Shown: piece by piece, positions 42,251 to 53,215 of the stretch | How positions within the stretch are numbered: the stretch's first letter is position 1 | Layout of the letters: every line of letters starts with the position of its first letter | Notes under the pieces: model-generated | Databases searched by the model: none | The model's input: only the letters and a program-made list of their open reading frames with translations | What the model was told of the DNA's origin: nothing | Source: Nansenia antarctica | Lineage: Eukaryota; Chordata; Actinopteri; Argentiniformes; Microstomatidae | Length of the DNA: 64,000 bases | Direction: 5' to 3' | Assembly: GCA_963989245.1 (NCBI GenBank) | Contig: OZ022344.1 | Location: 11,255,524 to 11,319,523 of the forward strand | Made by a program: the position numbers and the translations under genes

Positions 42251-44600
42251 CTCTGACTAGGACACTGAATGACCAGACTAACCACCCTCCCCCACCCTGA
42301 CCAGGAGACCTAATGACCAGACTAACCACCCTCCCCCACCCTGACCAGGAGACCTAATGACCAGACTAACCACCCTCCCCCACCCTGACCAGGAGACCTA
42401 ATGACCAGACTAACCACCCTCCCCCACCCTGACCAGGAGACCTAATGACCAGACTAACCACCCTGACCAGGAGACTGAATGACCAGACTAACCACCCTCC
42501 CCCACCCTGACCAGGAGACCTAATGACCAGACTAATCACCCTCCCCCACCCTGACCAGGACACTGAATGACCAGACTAACCACCCTCCCCCACCCTGACC
42601 AGGACACTGAATGACCAGACTAACCACCCTCCCCCACCCTGACCAGGAGACCTAATGACCAGACTAATCACCCTCCCCCACCCTGACCAGGAGACTGAAT
42701 GACCAGACTAACCACCCTCCCCCACCCTGACCAGGAGACCTAATGACCAGACTAATCACCCTCCCCCACCCTGACCAGGACACTGAATGACCAGACTAAT
42801 CACCATCCCCCACCCTGACCAGGACACTGAATGACCAGACTAACCACCCTCCCCCACCCTGACCAGGACACTGAATGACCAGACTAATCACCCTCCCCCA
42901 CCCTGACCAGGACACTGAATGACCAGACTAATCACCATCCCCCACCCTGACCAGGAGACCTAATGACCAGACTAACCACCCTCCCCCACCCTGACCAGGA
43001 GACTGAATGACCAGACTAACCACCCTCCCCCACCCTGACCAGGAGACCTAATGACCAGACTAACCACCCTCCCCCACCCTGACCAGGACACTGAATGACC
43101 AGACTAATCACCATCCCCCACCCTGACCAGGAGACCTAATGACCAGACTAATCACCCTCCCCCACCCTGACCAGGACACTGAATGACCAGACTAACCACC
43201 CTCCCCCACCCTGACCAGGAGACTGAATGACCAGACTAACCACCCTCCCCCACCCTGACCAGGAGACAATGACCAGACTAACCACCCTCCCCCACCCTGA
43301 CCAGGACACTGAATGACCAGACTAACCGCCCTCCCCCACCCTGACCAGGACACTGAATGACCAGACTAATCACCATCCCCCACCCTGACCAGGAGACCTA
43401 ATGACCAGACTAACCACCCTCCCCCACCCTGACCAGGACACTGAATGACCAGACTAACCACCCTCCCCCACCCTGACCAGGACACTGAATGACCAGACTA
43501 ATCACCCTCCCCCACCCTGACCAGGAGACCTAATGACCAGACTAAACACCCTCCCCCACCCTGACCAGGAGACCTAATGACCAGACTAACCACCCTCCCC
43601 CACCCTGACCAGGAGACCTAATGACCAGACTAACCACCCTCCCCCACCCTGACCAGGAGACCTAATGACCAGACTAACCACCCTCCCCCACCCTGACCAG
43701 GAGACCTAATGACCAGACTAACCACCCTCCCCCACCCTGACCAGGACACTGAATGACCAGACTAACCACCCTCCCCCACCCTGACCAGGAGACTGAATGA
43801 CCAGACTAACCACCCTCCCCCACCCTGACCAGGAGACCTAATGACCAGACTAACCACCCTCCCCCACCCTGACCAGGAGACTGAATGACCAGACTAATCA
43901 CCCTCCCCCACCCTGACCAGGAGACCTAATGACCAGACTAAACACCCTCCCCCACCCTGACCAGGAGACCTAATGACCAGACTAACCACCCTCCCCCACC
44001 CTGACCAGGAGACCTAATGACCAGACTAACCACCCTCCCCCACCCTGACCAGGAGACCTAATGACCAGACTAACCACCCTCCCCCACCCTGACCAGGAGA
44101 CCTAATGACCAGACTAACCACCCTCCCCCACCCTGACCAGGACACTGAATGACCAGACTAACCACCCTCCCCCACCCTGACCAGGAGACTGAATGACCAG
44201 ACTAACCACCCTCCCCCACCCTGACCAGGAGACCTAATGACCAGACTAACCACCCTCCCCCACCCTGACCAGGACACTGAATGACCAGACTAACCACCCT
44301 CCCCCACCCTGACCAGGAGACCTAATGACCAGACTAACCACCCTCCCCCACCCTGACCAGGACACTGAATGACCAGACTAACCACCCTCCCCCACCCTGA
44401 CCAGGAGACTGAATGACCAGACTAATCACCCTCCCCCACCCTGACCAGGAGACCTAATGACCAGACTAACCACCCTCCCCCACCCTGACCAGGACACTGA
44501 ATGACCAGACTAATCACCCTCCCCCACCCTGACCAGGAGACCTAATGACCAGACTAACCACCCTCCCCCACCCTGACCAGGAGACCTAATGACCAGACCA
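42251..44600. repeat. 44-bp minisatellite, about 53 copies, in the zinc-finger gene 3' flank
   Basis: The unit is GACCAGACTAACCACCCTCC then CCCACCCTGACCAGGAGACCTAAT. Variants alternate GAGACCTAAT, GACACTGAAT and GAGACTGAAT, plus TAATCACC for TAACCACC. Nearly every unit is exactly 44 bp. It begins about 27 bp after the stop codon, so it is probably part of the 3' UTR. The variant order repeats in longer blocks (compare 43500-43860 with 43880-44240), suggesting duplication of multi-unit segments. Confidence 0.95.
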
Positions 44601-45762
44601 TCATGCAGATCTGATGCCTTCCACCTGCCAGGCCTACTAGAGCTACCTTGATAAGGCATTGACCCCCTCACGAGATAGGCCACTGTTCACAGTCCACACC
44701 AGCCCACCTTGTTAGTGAAATGGCTGATTTTGGAGTTTGGAGATCTTTTTTAAATCCCTTCTCTGCAGACTCAAAAGCAAACCAAACTAAATGTCTGATG
44801 TTTAAATAAGACAGGCTCTGTCAAAATCCTCTCCAACAATGTTCTAATCATTTGCAACTGATGTGGTGCTCTTGATTCAATGTTTTTTCGGTTTTATTTG
44901 TTTAGATATATTAGAGATCTCTCAATATTGTTAAAAATGAAGATCAAATGTTCATATGTTGAAATATGTTGAAAAATACAAATGTTTTCATGGGGTGCCC
45001 TATCTTTTTCACATGACTGTATGTAACTGTAACATACAGCCTATGTCTGTTTGTAATTAAATATGATTAATAAGTCATCTAAATGATCAATGAGTGATAT
45101 GCTGATATGGGTATTTTCATGTATTGCTTATTTCATCAAGAATTAGTTCTTATTGGCCTGCCTGGTTAAATAAAGGTTAAATAACCATTTTAAAATGTTT
45201 GTATTTCTTAGTAATCATGTCTTACCCACCACTACCTTCTGAAGAGGATATAACATCACTATGGAGCAAATATTTTGGTTATATCTATAAATATGTTCTT
45301 TCCAGTTTAGAGACAGGTGGTCATGAACGTCTATGATTAACCCCATATGATACAACTCTTACTGGTCAGTAGACAGATCAAATGTTGATCTTACCCGTGT
45401 CGTACGTAGAAAACCACGTCAACGTAGTGATTTATACAATTTCAACGTGAGTCAATTTGATCGTGGAAACGATCGTAGCTCGACGTCGAGTATTCAACTT
45501 GCTTACGCACATTACCTACTGGTTATGCGGAGTTATTACAGGCATGTGAGCCGCACTGCCTAGTGTAATTCATGCAAGTGGCTCGTAATAAAATTAACGA
45601 TGTTGTTATCAGCCGAGAAAATGAGTTTAATTCAAGATTTAAAAGGAACTGATGTTTCTGATTGTATTTCAGTCTTCCTTTATATCCCTCCGGAGCTGTC
45701 TATCTCCCCTTCAACATGCCTAGTGCGTTCCACAACGGACCTTGCCCGGCCAAGCTCTAAAT
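44601..45762 (+). other. Probable remainder of zinc-finger gene 3' UTR and intergenic DNA
   Basis: No ORF of interest. AATAAAG at about 45169 is the best polyadenylation signal downstream of the stop codon. Beyond it I see nothing I can name until the hAT element at 45763. Confidence 0.45.
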
Positions 45763-45940
45763 CAGGGGTGCTCATTACGTCGATCGCGATCGACCGGTCG
45801 ATCGCGAAGGTAGTGTTGGTAGATCACACGGCATTGAAAAAAAAAAAGAAAAAAAAAACGTTAAAAAAAACGTTTTTTTTTCTTTTTTTTCTGTGTGGTC
45901 CAGACGGGAGAGGGCATCACTCAGCCCCGCGCCGCCTCAC

Positions 45941-45993
<53 letters not shown>

Positions 45994-46010
45994 AGACACA
46001 GACAAGCACA

Positions 46011-46076
<66 letters not shown>

Positions 46077-46128
46077 GACAGACACAAGCACACACACATG
46101 CACACACAGACAGACAGACAGACAGACA

Positions 46129-46175
<47 letters not shown>

Positions 46176-46238
46176 AGACAGACAGACAGACACACACAGA
46201 CAGACAGACAGACAGACACACACACACACACACACACA
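45941..46238. repeat. Compound CA / CAGA microsatellite
   Basis: About 300 bp of CA dinucleotides with interspersed CAGACAGA runs. Long open frames here (poly Thr-His, Cys-Val) result from the repeat and are not genes. Confidence 0.97.
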
Positions 46239-46530
46239 CTCCGCCGCCCGGAGACGTCGATGGCACCTGGCTTGGCACTGGCCAGTCTGGTGTAAACCAC
46301 TCAGAGCTCCTGAGTTAATGTTAATGTTAATGGACTACCAGTGTGAATATTTGTTATATAGTTTAATAAATCTCTCCTTTGATTTTGAAACAGTGTAGCG
46401 TGGCCTTAATTTGTTATTATTACAGTACATTTTTGTGTTCGCAGCAATGGCAATATGTTTTATTTGGTTGGTAGATCTTGTTGAGCTGGTAATTTGAAAA
46501 GTAGCTCACAAGCCTAAAAAGTGTGAGCAC

Positions 46531-47005
46531 TAGGGATGCTCCGATTTATCGGCCACCGATTTAAATCGGCCGATTTCACTCCAAATGACTCGATCGGTGA
46601 TCGGCAAAAATGGCCGATCGCAAAAAACGATTTTTTTTTTTTTTTTTTCCCCTGGGGAAGACAGATAACTGAACAGAAAACATAGGAGGACGTAACAGTA
46701 TGTAAACCATGAAGGCCACGTTTATGATGTCTTTTATACAGCCATATCGACTGACTTGGGCTTCAGGCCCTAACTGGGTGATAGGCCAGACCTTTACTAT
46801 GCCATAAAAATGGGTCTGCGTTTGCTTGGTGCCTAATGGATCAAAACTTTTGTCTAAAAAGCAAAAAATATGTAGGCTATCCAGTCAGTAGGCCTACAGT
46901 TATGTATTTAAAAAAAAATCGGTATCGGTATCGGTATCGGTTGATCTTGAGGAAAAAAATCGGTGATCGGTATCGGCCCCAAAAATCCAGATCGGAGCAT
47001 CCCTA
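46531..47005. mobile_element. hAT MITE, 475 bp
   Basis: Termini TAGGGATGCTCCGAT and ATCGGAGCATCCCTA are flanked by GTGAGCAC (46523-46530 and 47006-47013). Subterminal ATCGG repeats are abundant. The target duplication lies within the outer element's right TIR. Confidence 0.92.
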
Positions 47006-47026
47006 GTGAGCACCCCTGCTCTAAAT

Positions 47027-48347
47027 TATACTGGATTTTCTCCGGTGTCAGGGAGTGAGCAGCCATATAAGAATAAGACCACCTGATAAGAATAAGACCA
47101 TTATATTATTACAGTATAAGCAGCACTCGAGTTGAGGGGGGATGGCATCCCCCCTGAAATAAAAACAGTCAAAATCACCCCCCTCTTTCCATACTTAATG
47201 TCATTTTATCAATGAACGTGGTATTACTGCTATTTCAAGGTGCGAGGGGGCACGCACACATGCAATGACAGTTACTGACACTGAAGTCACTGGCGAGGGG
47301 ATGCTAAAATTGTCCTCTTATAAAATCCACCACCTCTCCTGATTTTCTTTTACAACTTGAGTAGAGTATAAGCATGTGCCTGGTTAGTTGTCATGATCAA
47401 ACGTTACAAATGCAACTTACAGAGAAGCCACCCTTCTCTGCCCTCTCCCACTTCCAGACGAACGCCTACCCTATATTATAGCACTTGTCTTAATTCAGCC
47501 GCTATAATTCAGCCTCTATCACAGGGTGTTAATACAAACCTCATTCACCTGCGTTCATTTTTACCTGCGTTCATTTTTACCTGCGTTGGTATTTATAGAA
47601 GGAAGCACGTACGCAACTTTAAACCATCTCAGCCCGTTTTATAAATAATGCTTACGTCCGTTTAGAAAACTGTGCTTACGTGAAAGTCAAAGATGACGTT
47701 CAAGTACTTCTTTATGAATGAGGCCCCTGGTATATTGTGGCATTTCTTTACTGTTTGCCATCTGGAATACCCAGGGAGACACAGACAGCAGAAGTAGAAA
47801 TTGAATAGTAGAATAGAAAAAGAAACGGCTATAACCATGCTGAATGATGTACCTGTATGATGCACTGACAGTCTGTGACAGTGTGCACCTGCCCGGACCC
47901 TGCCCTTCTGCCTGAGTTTGAGTATGATGCTGCCCAAATGAATGTTATTGTTTAGTGATGCTGCACAAATGAATGTTATTGTTTAGTGCCGTACGCTTTC
48001 GTGGTATTATATTGTGTGAATTATCATCTGTATGTTGTTTTTCTTTCACTCGACTAACCGTCGAGATAATACTTGAGACATGTACTTCTGTAAACATTAA
48101 TCCAACTTTCCTGCAGTTCTAATTTGACTGTGTCCCAGACCAGTCTATACCATGGCGGAGTGGTCAATAACAACTCTCAAAAGGCTTTTGACGGACGCGA
48201 AAAACGCAGAAAATCGAACCTGTTCCGATTTTTTTTTTGATGGACGAATATTACGGATTCGGTGTGCAAGCGTGATTGACACAACATGAGTTCTAATTTA
48301 TTTTTTTAACGGACGTAAAAAACGCATTGGTGTGCAAGGGCCTTAAC
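47027..48347. other. No gene recognised
   Basis: The stretch holds an isolated transposon end AATGAGGCCCCTGG at about 47720 (its inverse, CCAGGGGCCTCATTCATAA, is at 19088) and a 32-bp tandem duplication (TGATGCTGC to GTTTAG, about 47929-47989). Nothing else is recognisable. Confidence 0.5.
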
Positions 48348-48434
48348 CAGTGGCGGACTGGCCACCTGGCAAATGCCAGGAGGGCCGCGAGACTCTGGGC
48401 CGCTCAGAATGTATTATATAAAAAATAGATATAT

Positions 48435-48678
48435 TGTAGGAGTGACGGCAATAACAGGACGATGTAGTCGGTTTGCCGGTAGAAAAACAATCATGTGCTT
48501 TATTCTCACTCTCTGCATGCGTACTGACAACAACAAACATTCATTCAACTCTGTCCCACTTATATCCCGTCATATCAGCCGCTAAGCAGCCTGGGTGATT
48601 GAGTCAACACCAACATATAAGAAAGGCTGGAACGCCGTGAATTAGGAATACTTTGCTCACTAGCGAGCGGTCACTACA
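48435..48678 (-). repeat. Gypsy LTR, 3' copy
   Basis: 244 bp, with no difference from the 5' copy noticed. The pol frame ends at 48660, inside this LTR. Confidence 0.93.
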
Positions 48679-51600
48679 CACGTCCCCCCAGAATTCACAA
48701 GAACCGGCCCCAAAAAACGGTCAGGGACTCTGATAACTCGCCTAAAGCGACTCTGGCGCCCTTGAGCAGGCACAGGAGACCGAGGCAGGGGAAAAAACAC
48801 AGGCGAACGTTTGGCCGGCCTCGGAAGGCAGGGCAGGGGGTCTGCAGGAGCTAGGGTCGGGGCTGTTTTAACAGGGGGGCGACCGCGGCGGGGCGGGAGG
48901 GCCACCTCGACGGGACGGTCCAAGTCCAGATGAGCTGGCTTAAGGCGATCCACCGAGATGCGTTCCTTACTACCCCCCATGTCGATAATAAAGAATTTGT
49001 CGCCTGTCTCCACGACCCGGTAGGGACCATCATAGGGCGGTTGCAGGGGGGCTCGATGGGCGTCTTGGCGGATGAAGACATACCCCGATGCCTTCAGATC
49101 AGGCGGGACACGTACTTTAGGAACGCCGTGGCATGAGGTAGGGATCGGCCGGAACGACTTGGCCTTGTCCAGCAGAGCACTTCGCTGTTCTGGTGCTGAC
49201 CAGGGGACCGTAGCACAAGGGAGGAAATCCCCCGGAACCCGGAGGGGTTGGCCGTACACCAGCTCAGCAGAGGATGAAAGAAGGTCCTCTTTAGGTGCAG
49301 TACGGAGTCCCAGCATCACCCAAGGAAGCCTGTCGACCCAGCCGCCGCCCCGGAGATCGGCTTTAAGAGCAGCCTTCATGGACCGGTGAAAACGTTCACA
49401 CAGGCCATTGGCCTGTGGGTGATAAGCCGTAGTGCGGTGGAGGGAGACACCCAGCTGCTGAGTAATGGAAGTCCATAAGCCAGAAGTGAACTGGGCCCCC
49501 CGATCAGAGGACAGGTCTGAGGGGACCCCAAACCGGGCGACCCAGGTGCCGATGAATGCGCGGGCCACCTCAACTGTGGTAGTCTCCGTCAGTGGGACGG
49601 CCTCTGGCCAACGGGTGGTTCTGTCTACCATCGTCAGAAGGTGAGTGTATCCCCTGGAGGCGGGAAGGGGACCCACCAGATCAATGTTGACGTGGTCGAA
49701 GCGTCTTTCAGGGACCGTGAACCGCTCCAGCGGGGCCTTAACATGACGATGGACCTTTGCCCGTTGGCATGGCACGCAGGTCCTGACCCACCCACCAATG
49801 TCAACCTTCATCCTGGGCCAGACGAATTTCGCTGCAATCAGGCGCTGCGAAGGTTTCCTGCCTGGGTGTGAGAGGCTATGTATGGCCTCGAAAACTTGCC
49901 GTCTCCAAGCATGTGGAACCACTGGGCGCGGCTGCTCCATGGACACGTCACAAAGCAGCGTCGTGCCGTCGTCGCTGAAGGGGATGTCTGCCAACTGGAG
50001 GCCAGAAACTTTAGTCCTGTATTCCTGGATGTCTGGGTCCGAAGCCTGATCCGCAGCCATACGGGCGTAGTCGATGCCGAGATGGACAGCCCCGATAGTG
50101 GCACGAGAGAGGCAGTCAGCTACGGGGTTGTCCTTTCCCGCCACATGCCGAATGTCTGTAGTGAACTCTGAGATATAAGCCAGATGACGCTGCTGCCTGG
50201 CAGACCACGGCTCCGACACCTTAGCCATGGCAAAAATCAACGGTTTGTGGTCCACAAAAACCGTGAATGGACGAGCCTCCAGCAGGAAGCGGAAGTGCCT
50301 GATTGCCAAGTACAGGGCGAGGAGCTCTCGGTCAAAGGTGCTGTATTTTTGCTCACTGGAGCGGAGTTGTCGGCTGAAAAATGCCAGGGGTTGCCAAACC
50401 CCCTTGACCAGCTGTTCGTAAACGGCTCCGACGGCATAATCTGAGGCATCAGTTGTCAAGGCCACGGAAGCCTCAGGCACGGGGTGAGTCAGCATGGTCG
50501 CGCTCGCGAGGGCTTCCTTGGTGTCTGAGAACGCCTTTGACATTTCGTCGGACCATTCGATGATGTGCTTAGGGGTCTTGCCCTTGAGAGCCCCATGCAG
50601 GGGGCGCATTAGGTGGGCAGCCTGAGGGATGAATCGATGGTAGAAATTCACCATCCCCAGGAACTCCTGTAAAGCTCTAATGCTGGTAGGGCGTGGGAGC
50701 TGCAGCACAGCGTCCACCTTTGATGGCAGCGGGACCGCCCCAGCAGTAGTGATGTGGTGGCCGAGGAAATCCATGGCAGGCAGTCCAAACTGGCACTTTG
50801 CTGGGTTGATGATTAATCCATGTTCCCGGAGGCGACTGAAGAGGAGACGGAGGTGGGATAGGTGCTCTGCCTTGGACGTGCTGGCTATCAAGATATCGTC
50901 TAGGTAGACAAACACAAAAGGCAGGTTGCCCAGCATGGCGTCCATCAATCTCTGAAAGGTCTGGGCGGCATTCTTGAGGCCAAACGGCATCCTCAAAAAC
51001 TCAAACAGTCCGAATGGTGTTATAACCGCTGTCTTAGGGACGTCCTGAGGGCTAACTGGCACCTGGTGGTATCCCCGTACCAAATCCACTTTAGAAAAAA
51101 TAGACGCGCCCGCTAGATGGGCTGAAAAGTCTTGAATGTGTGGAACGGGGTAACGGTCAGGTGTGGTGACATCATTTAGGCGCCGGTAGTCGCCGCACGG
51201 ACGCCAGCCTCCGTTGGACTTGGGAACGAGATGGAGAGGCGAGGCCCAGGGACTGTCAGAACGGCGAATGATGCCAAGTGTCTCCATGGCTGCAAACTCC
51301 TCTTTCGCGATGGTGAGCTTGTGTGGGTCGAGGCGACGGGCCCTGGCATGCACTGGTGGGCCTTCCGTGGAGATGTAATGCATGACGCCATGTTTGGTGG
51401 CAGCGGCCGAGAAGGTAGGTGTTGTGATGTCTGAGAACTCCAATAGAAGAGGGGAGAACTCATCAGCCGGCGAGACAGCACTGGACAGCTTCATTGTGGC
51501 TGCGTCACTGCGCTCACATGACAAGGAGCCGAACGTCTCAGCATTGACGAGTCGGCGGTTCCCCACGTCCACCAGGAGGCTGTTAGCGCAGAGAAAGTCA

Positions 51601-51929
51601 GCGCCTAAGAGGGGAGTAGACACTTTGGCCAACACAAAACTCCAGGTAAAACGCTGGTCAGCAAAACACAAACCCACAGTGCGCCTGCCGAAGGTAGCGA
51701 TTGCACTGCCATTGGCAGCCTCAAGGGAGGGCCCTCGTTTCGCTGTTTTAATGTCTATTGCCGATACAGGCAGCACGCTCACCTGGGCCCCCGTGTCACA
51801 TAGAAACCGGCGGCCAGAGAGGGAGTCAGTGACGTACAGCAAGCCTGCAGAATGGCCGGCACCCACAGCTGCTAATGAGTGGCGGCCTGTGCGTTTCCCG
51901 ACACACTGAAGTTGCATGGTGGTAGGCAC
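48660..51929 (-). CDS. Gypsy pol polyprotein (protease, RT, RNase H, integrase), 1089 codons
   Basis: Protease active site FLCDTGAQVSVLP is near the start. RT follows with RYPVPHIQDF, KVDLVRGYHQVPV and FVYLDDILIAS, then RNase H (LTTDASDYAVGAV, FVDHKPLIFA). The integrase has an HHCC zinc finger (HPGRKPSQRL to CVPCQRAKVH), the DDE residues in VNIDLVGPLP, SSDRGAQFTSG and NGLCERFHRSM, and an SH3-like C-terminus. No chromodomain is visible. Pol overlaps gag by 58 nt in the -1 frame, so expression by -1 ribosomal frameshifting is likely. The stop falls within the 3' LTR. Confidence 0.94.
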   Translation of the reverse strand: MPTTMQLQCVGKRTGRHSLAAVGAGHSAGLLYVTDSLSGRRFLCDTGAQVSVLPVSAIDIKTAKRGPSLEAANGSAIATFGRRTVGLCFADQRFTWSFVLAKVSTPLLGADFLCANSLLVDVGNRRLVNAETFGSLSCERSDAATMKLSSAVSPADEFSPLLLEFSDITTPTFSAAATKHGVMHYISTEGPPVHARARRLDPHKLTIAKEEFAAMETLGIIRRSDSPWASPLHLVPKSNGGWRPCGDYRRLNDVTTPDRYPVPHIQDFSAHLAGASIFSKVDLVRGYHQVPVSPQDVPKTAVITPFGLFEFLRMPFGLKNAAQTFQRLMDAMLGNLPFVFVYLDDILIASTSKAEHLSHLRLLFSRLREHGLIINPAKCQFGLPAMDFLGHHITTAGAVPLPSKVDAVLQLPRPTSIRALQEFLGMVNFYHRFIPQAAHLMRPLHGALKGKTPKHIIEWSDEMSKAFSDTKEALASATMLTHPVPEASVALTTDASDYAVGAVYEQLVKGVWQPLAFFSRQLRSSEQKYSTFDRELLALYLAIRHFRFLLEARPFTVFVDHKPLIFAMAKVSEPWSARQQRHLAYISEFTTDIRHVAGKDNPVADCLSRATIGAVHLGIDYARMAADQASDPDIQEYRTKVSGLQLADIPFSDDGTTLLCDVSMEQPRPVVPHAWRRQVFEAIHSLSHPGRKPSQRLIAAKFVWPRMKVDIGGWVRTCVPCQRAKVHRHVKAPLERFTVPERRFDHVNIDLVGPLPASRGYTHLLTMVDRTTRWPEAVPLTETTTVEVARAFIGTWVARFGVPSDLSSDRGAQFTSGLWTSITQQLGVSLHRTTAYHPQANGLCERFHRSMKAALKADLRGGGWVDRLPWVMLGLRTAPKEDLLSSSAELVYGQPLRVPGDFLPCATVPWSAPEQRSALLDKAKSFRPIPTSCHGVPKVRVPPDLKASGYVFIRQDAHRAPLQPPYDGPYRVVETGDKFFIIDMGGSKERISVDRLKPAHLDLDRPVEVALPPRRGRPPVKTAPTLAPADPLPCLPRPAKRSPVFFPLPRSPVPAQGRQSRFRRVIRVPDRFLGPVLVNSGGTCVVTAR

Positions 51930-52549
51930 TTCTTAGCTTTGCTCCCGAATTTTGCATGGTAAAAGCACAACCCCGCCGGCCTCACCCGGCGGGCCACAGC
52001 AGTAGCGGAGATGGACAGTGGTTGGAACCCATACTCATCCATGGTGGCTGTAAAACACCTCTTCCCAGCTGAGAAAAATATATCCGCTTCCTTGGCTAGC
52101 TGACGAAAGTCTGTTTTGATTGAATTAGCCATAGAAAAACGAACCTGGTCTGGCAACTGTTGCAAAAAAAGCTCTTTAAAAAGAAAACACGGCTGATGGT
52201 CGCCCAGCAGAGCTAGCATGTGGTCCATCAGTTCAGAGGGTTTTGTGTCACCGAGCCCAGGGAGAGAGAGGAGCTGGCGTGCACGTTCAGATTCAGACAG
52301 ACAAAAAGTATCGATGAGGTGTGCCTTCAAGGTAACATATTTGTGCTGTGCCGGTGGGTTTTCAATAAGACTCACCACTCTCGCTGCCGTTGAATTGGTA
52401 AGAGCTGCTACCACGTAGTAGTATTTGGTATTATCCACGGTAACATCTCTGAGGGCGAATTGAGCTTCAGCTTGTGCAAACCATGCTATGGCGTTTTGTT
52501 CCCAAAACTCGGGCAGCTTGAGTGAAACTGCGTTTGTTGTCATGTTCAA
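51872..52549 (-). CDS. Gypsy gag protein, 225 codons
   Basis: MNMTTNAVSLKLPEFWEQN opens a typical Ty3/Gypsy gag (WFAQAEAQF, NTKYYYVVAAL, TDFRQLAKEAD). It ends with an atypical zinc-binding LCFYHAKFGSKAKKC motif. It starts 40 bp inside the 5' LTR and overlaps pol. Gag forms the particle that packages the RNA. Confidence 0.9.
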   Translation of the reverse strand: MNMTTNAVSLKLPEFWEQNAIAWFAQAEAQFALRDVTVDNTKYYYVVAALTNSTAARVVSLIENPPAQHKYVTLKAHLIDTFCLSESERARQLLSLPGLGDTKPSELMDHMLALLGDHQPCFLFKELFLQQLPDQVRFSMANSIKTDFRQLAKEADIFFSAGKRCFTATMDEYGFQPLSISATAVARRVRPAGLCFYHAKFGSKAKKCLPPCNFSVSGNAQAATH

Positions 52550-52589
52550 TGATCTCCGAAAACGTTTGAGAGAAATTCAGGGTCACCAA

Positions 52590-52833
52590 TGTAGGAGTGA
52601 CGGCAATAACAGGACGATGTAGTCGGTTTGCCGGTAGAAAAACAATCATGTGCTTTATTCTCACTCTCTGCATGCGTACTGACAACAACAAACATTCATT
52701 CAACTCTGTCCCACTTATATCCCGTCATATCAGCCGCTAAGCAGCCTGGGTGATTGAGTCAACACCAACATATAAGAAAGGCTGGAACGCCGTGAATTAG
52801 GAATACTTTGCTCACTAGCGAGCGGTCACTACA
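52590..52833 (-). repeat. Gypsy LTR, 5' copy
   Basis: 244 bp; supplies the promoter for leftward transcription of gag-pol. Confidence 0.93.
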
Positions 52834-52933
52834 ATATATTAATAATAATTAATAACTTATTTCAGCAGACCGCGGCCCAAAACGTTTGATATCGGCCGGG
52901 CCATCCACGCAGTTCTGCATCGCGGATGCCCAG

Positions 52934-53215
52934 GGCCCTAAACCAATAGGAGCAGAGTTCCCCTATGGGGCGGAGCTCCACGATATAGAACTGGAGTATG
53001 TAAACCAATAGGAGCAGAGCTTTATGTAGCGGGGTAAACCAATAGGAGCAGAGCTTTAGGTAGCGGGGTAAACCAATAGGAGCAGAGCTTTAGGTAGCGG
53101 GGTAAACCAATAGGAGCAGAGCTTTAGGTAGCGGGGTAAACCAATAGGAGCAGAGCTCCCCTATGGGGCTCCGCTCCACTCATAGAACTGGAGTATATCT
53201 CCATAACTATCGTAG
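52934..53215 (+). repeat. DIRS terminal fragment with amplified 33-bp repeats
   Basis: The block starts with the DIRS terminal unit (CAATAGGAGCAGAGTTCCCC to ATATAGAACTGGAG), then has four to five tandem copies of AACCAATAGGAGCAGAGCTT plus TAGGTAGCGGGGT. It ends exactly like the right terminus of the DIRS element at 7415-13476 (CTCCATAACTATCG). No DIRS coding sequence accompanies it. Confidence 0.85.

Larger units (their letters stand above)
45763..47018. mobile_element. hAT element with nested hAT MITE and microsatellite
   Basis: Termini CAGGGGTGCTCA and TGAGCACCCCTG are flanked by the 8-bp duplication CTCTAAAT (45755-45762 and 47019-47026). Inside lie poly-A/T runs, a (CA)n/(CAGA)n tract at 45941-46238, and a second hAT MITE at 46531-47005 inserted into the right terminal repeat itself. 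No transposase coding sequence is left. Confidence 0.88.
48435..52833 (-). mobile_element. Ty3/Gypsy LTR retrotransposon, full length
   Basis: Two 244-bp LTRs (48435-48678 and 52590-52833) appear identical, start TGTAGG and end CTACA on the plus strand, and are flanked by ATAT (possibly ATATAT). The internal region encodes gag and pol on the minus strand with no disabling change seen. TGGTGACCCTGAA just inside 52590 (minus strand) is the likely primer-binding site; I cannot name the tRNA. Confidence 0.93.

Noticed and set aside
42251..44600. CRISPR-like array
   Set aside because: The repeat unit is contiguous, with no unique spacers, and lies in a vertebrate gene flank. It is a minisatellite.
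45600..46398. Long frames encoding poly Thr-His or Cys-Val in both directions
   Set aside because: They are produced by the CA/CAGA microsatellite and poly-A runs; no conserved domain and no start context.
47660..47740. Pairing of transposon-like end CCAGGGGCCTCATTCATAA at 19088 with its inverse at 47720
   Set aside because: The two ends are 28 kb apart with host gene exons between them, so they belong to separate fragments rather than one element.
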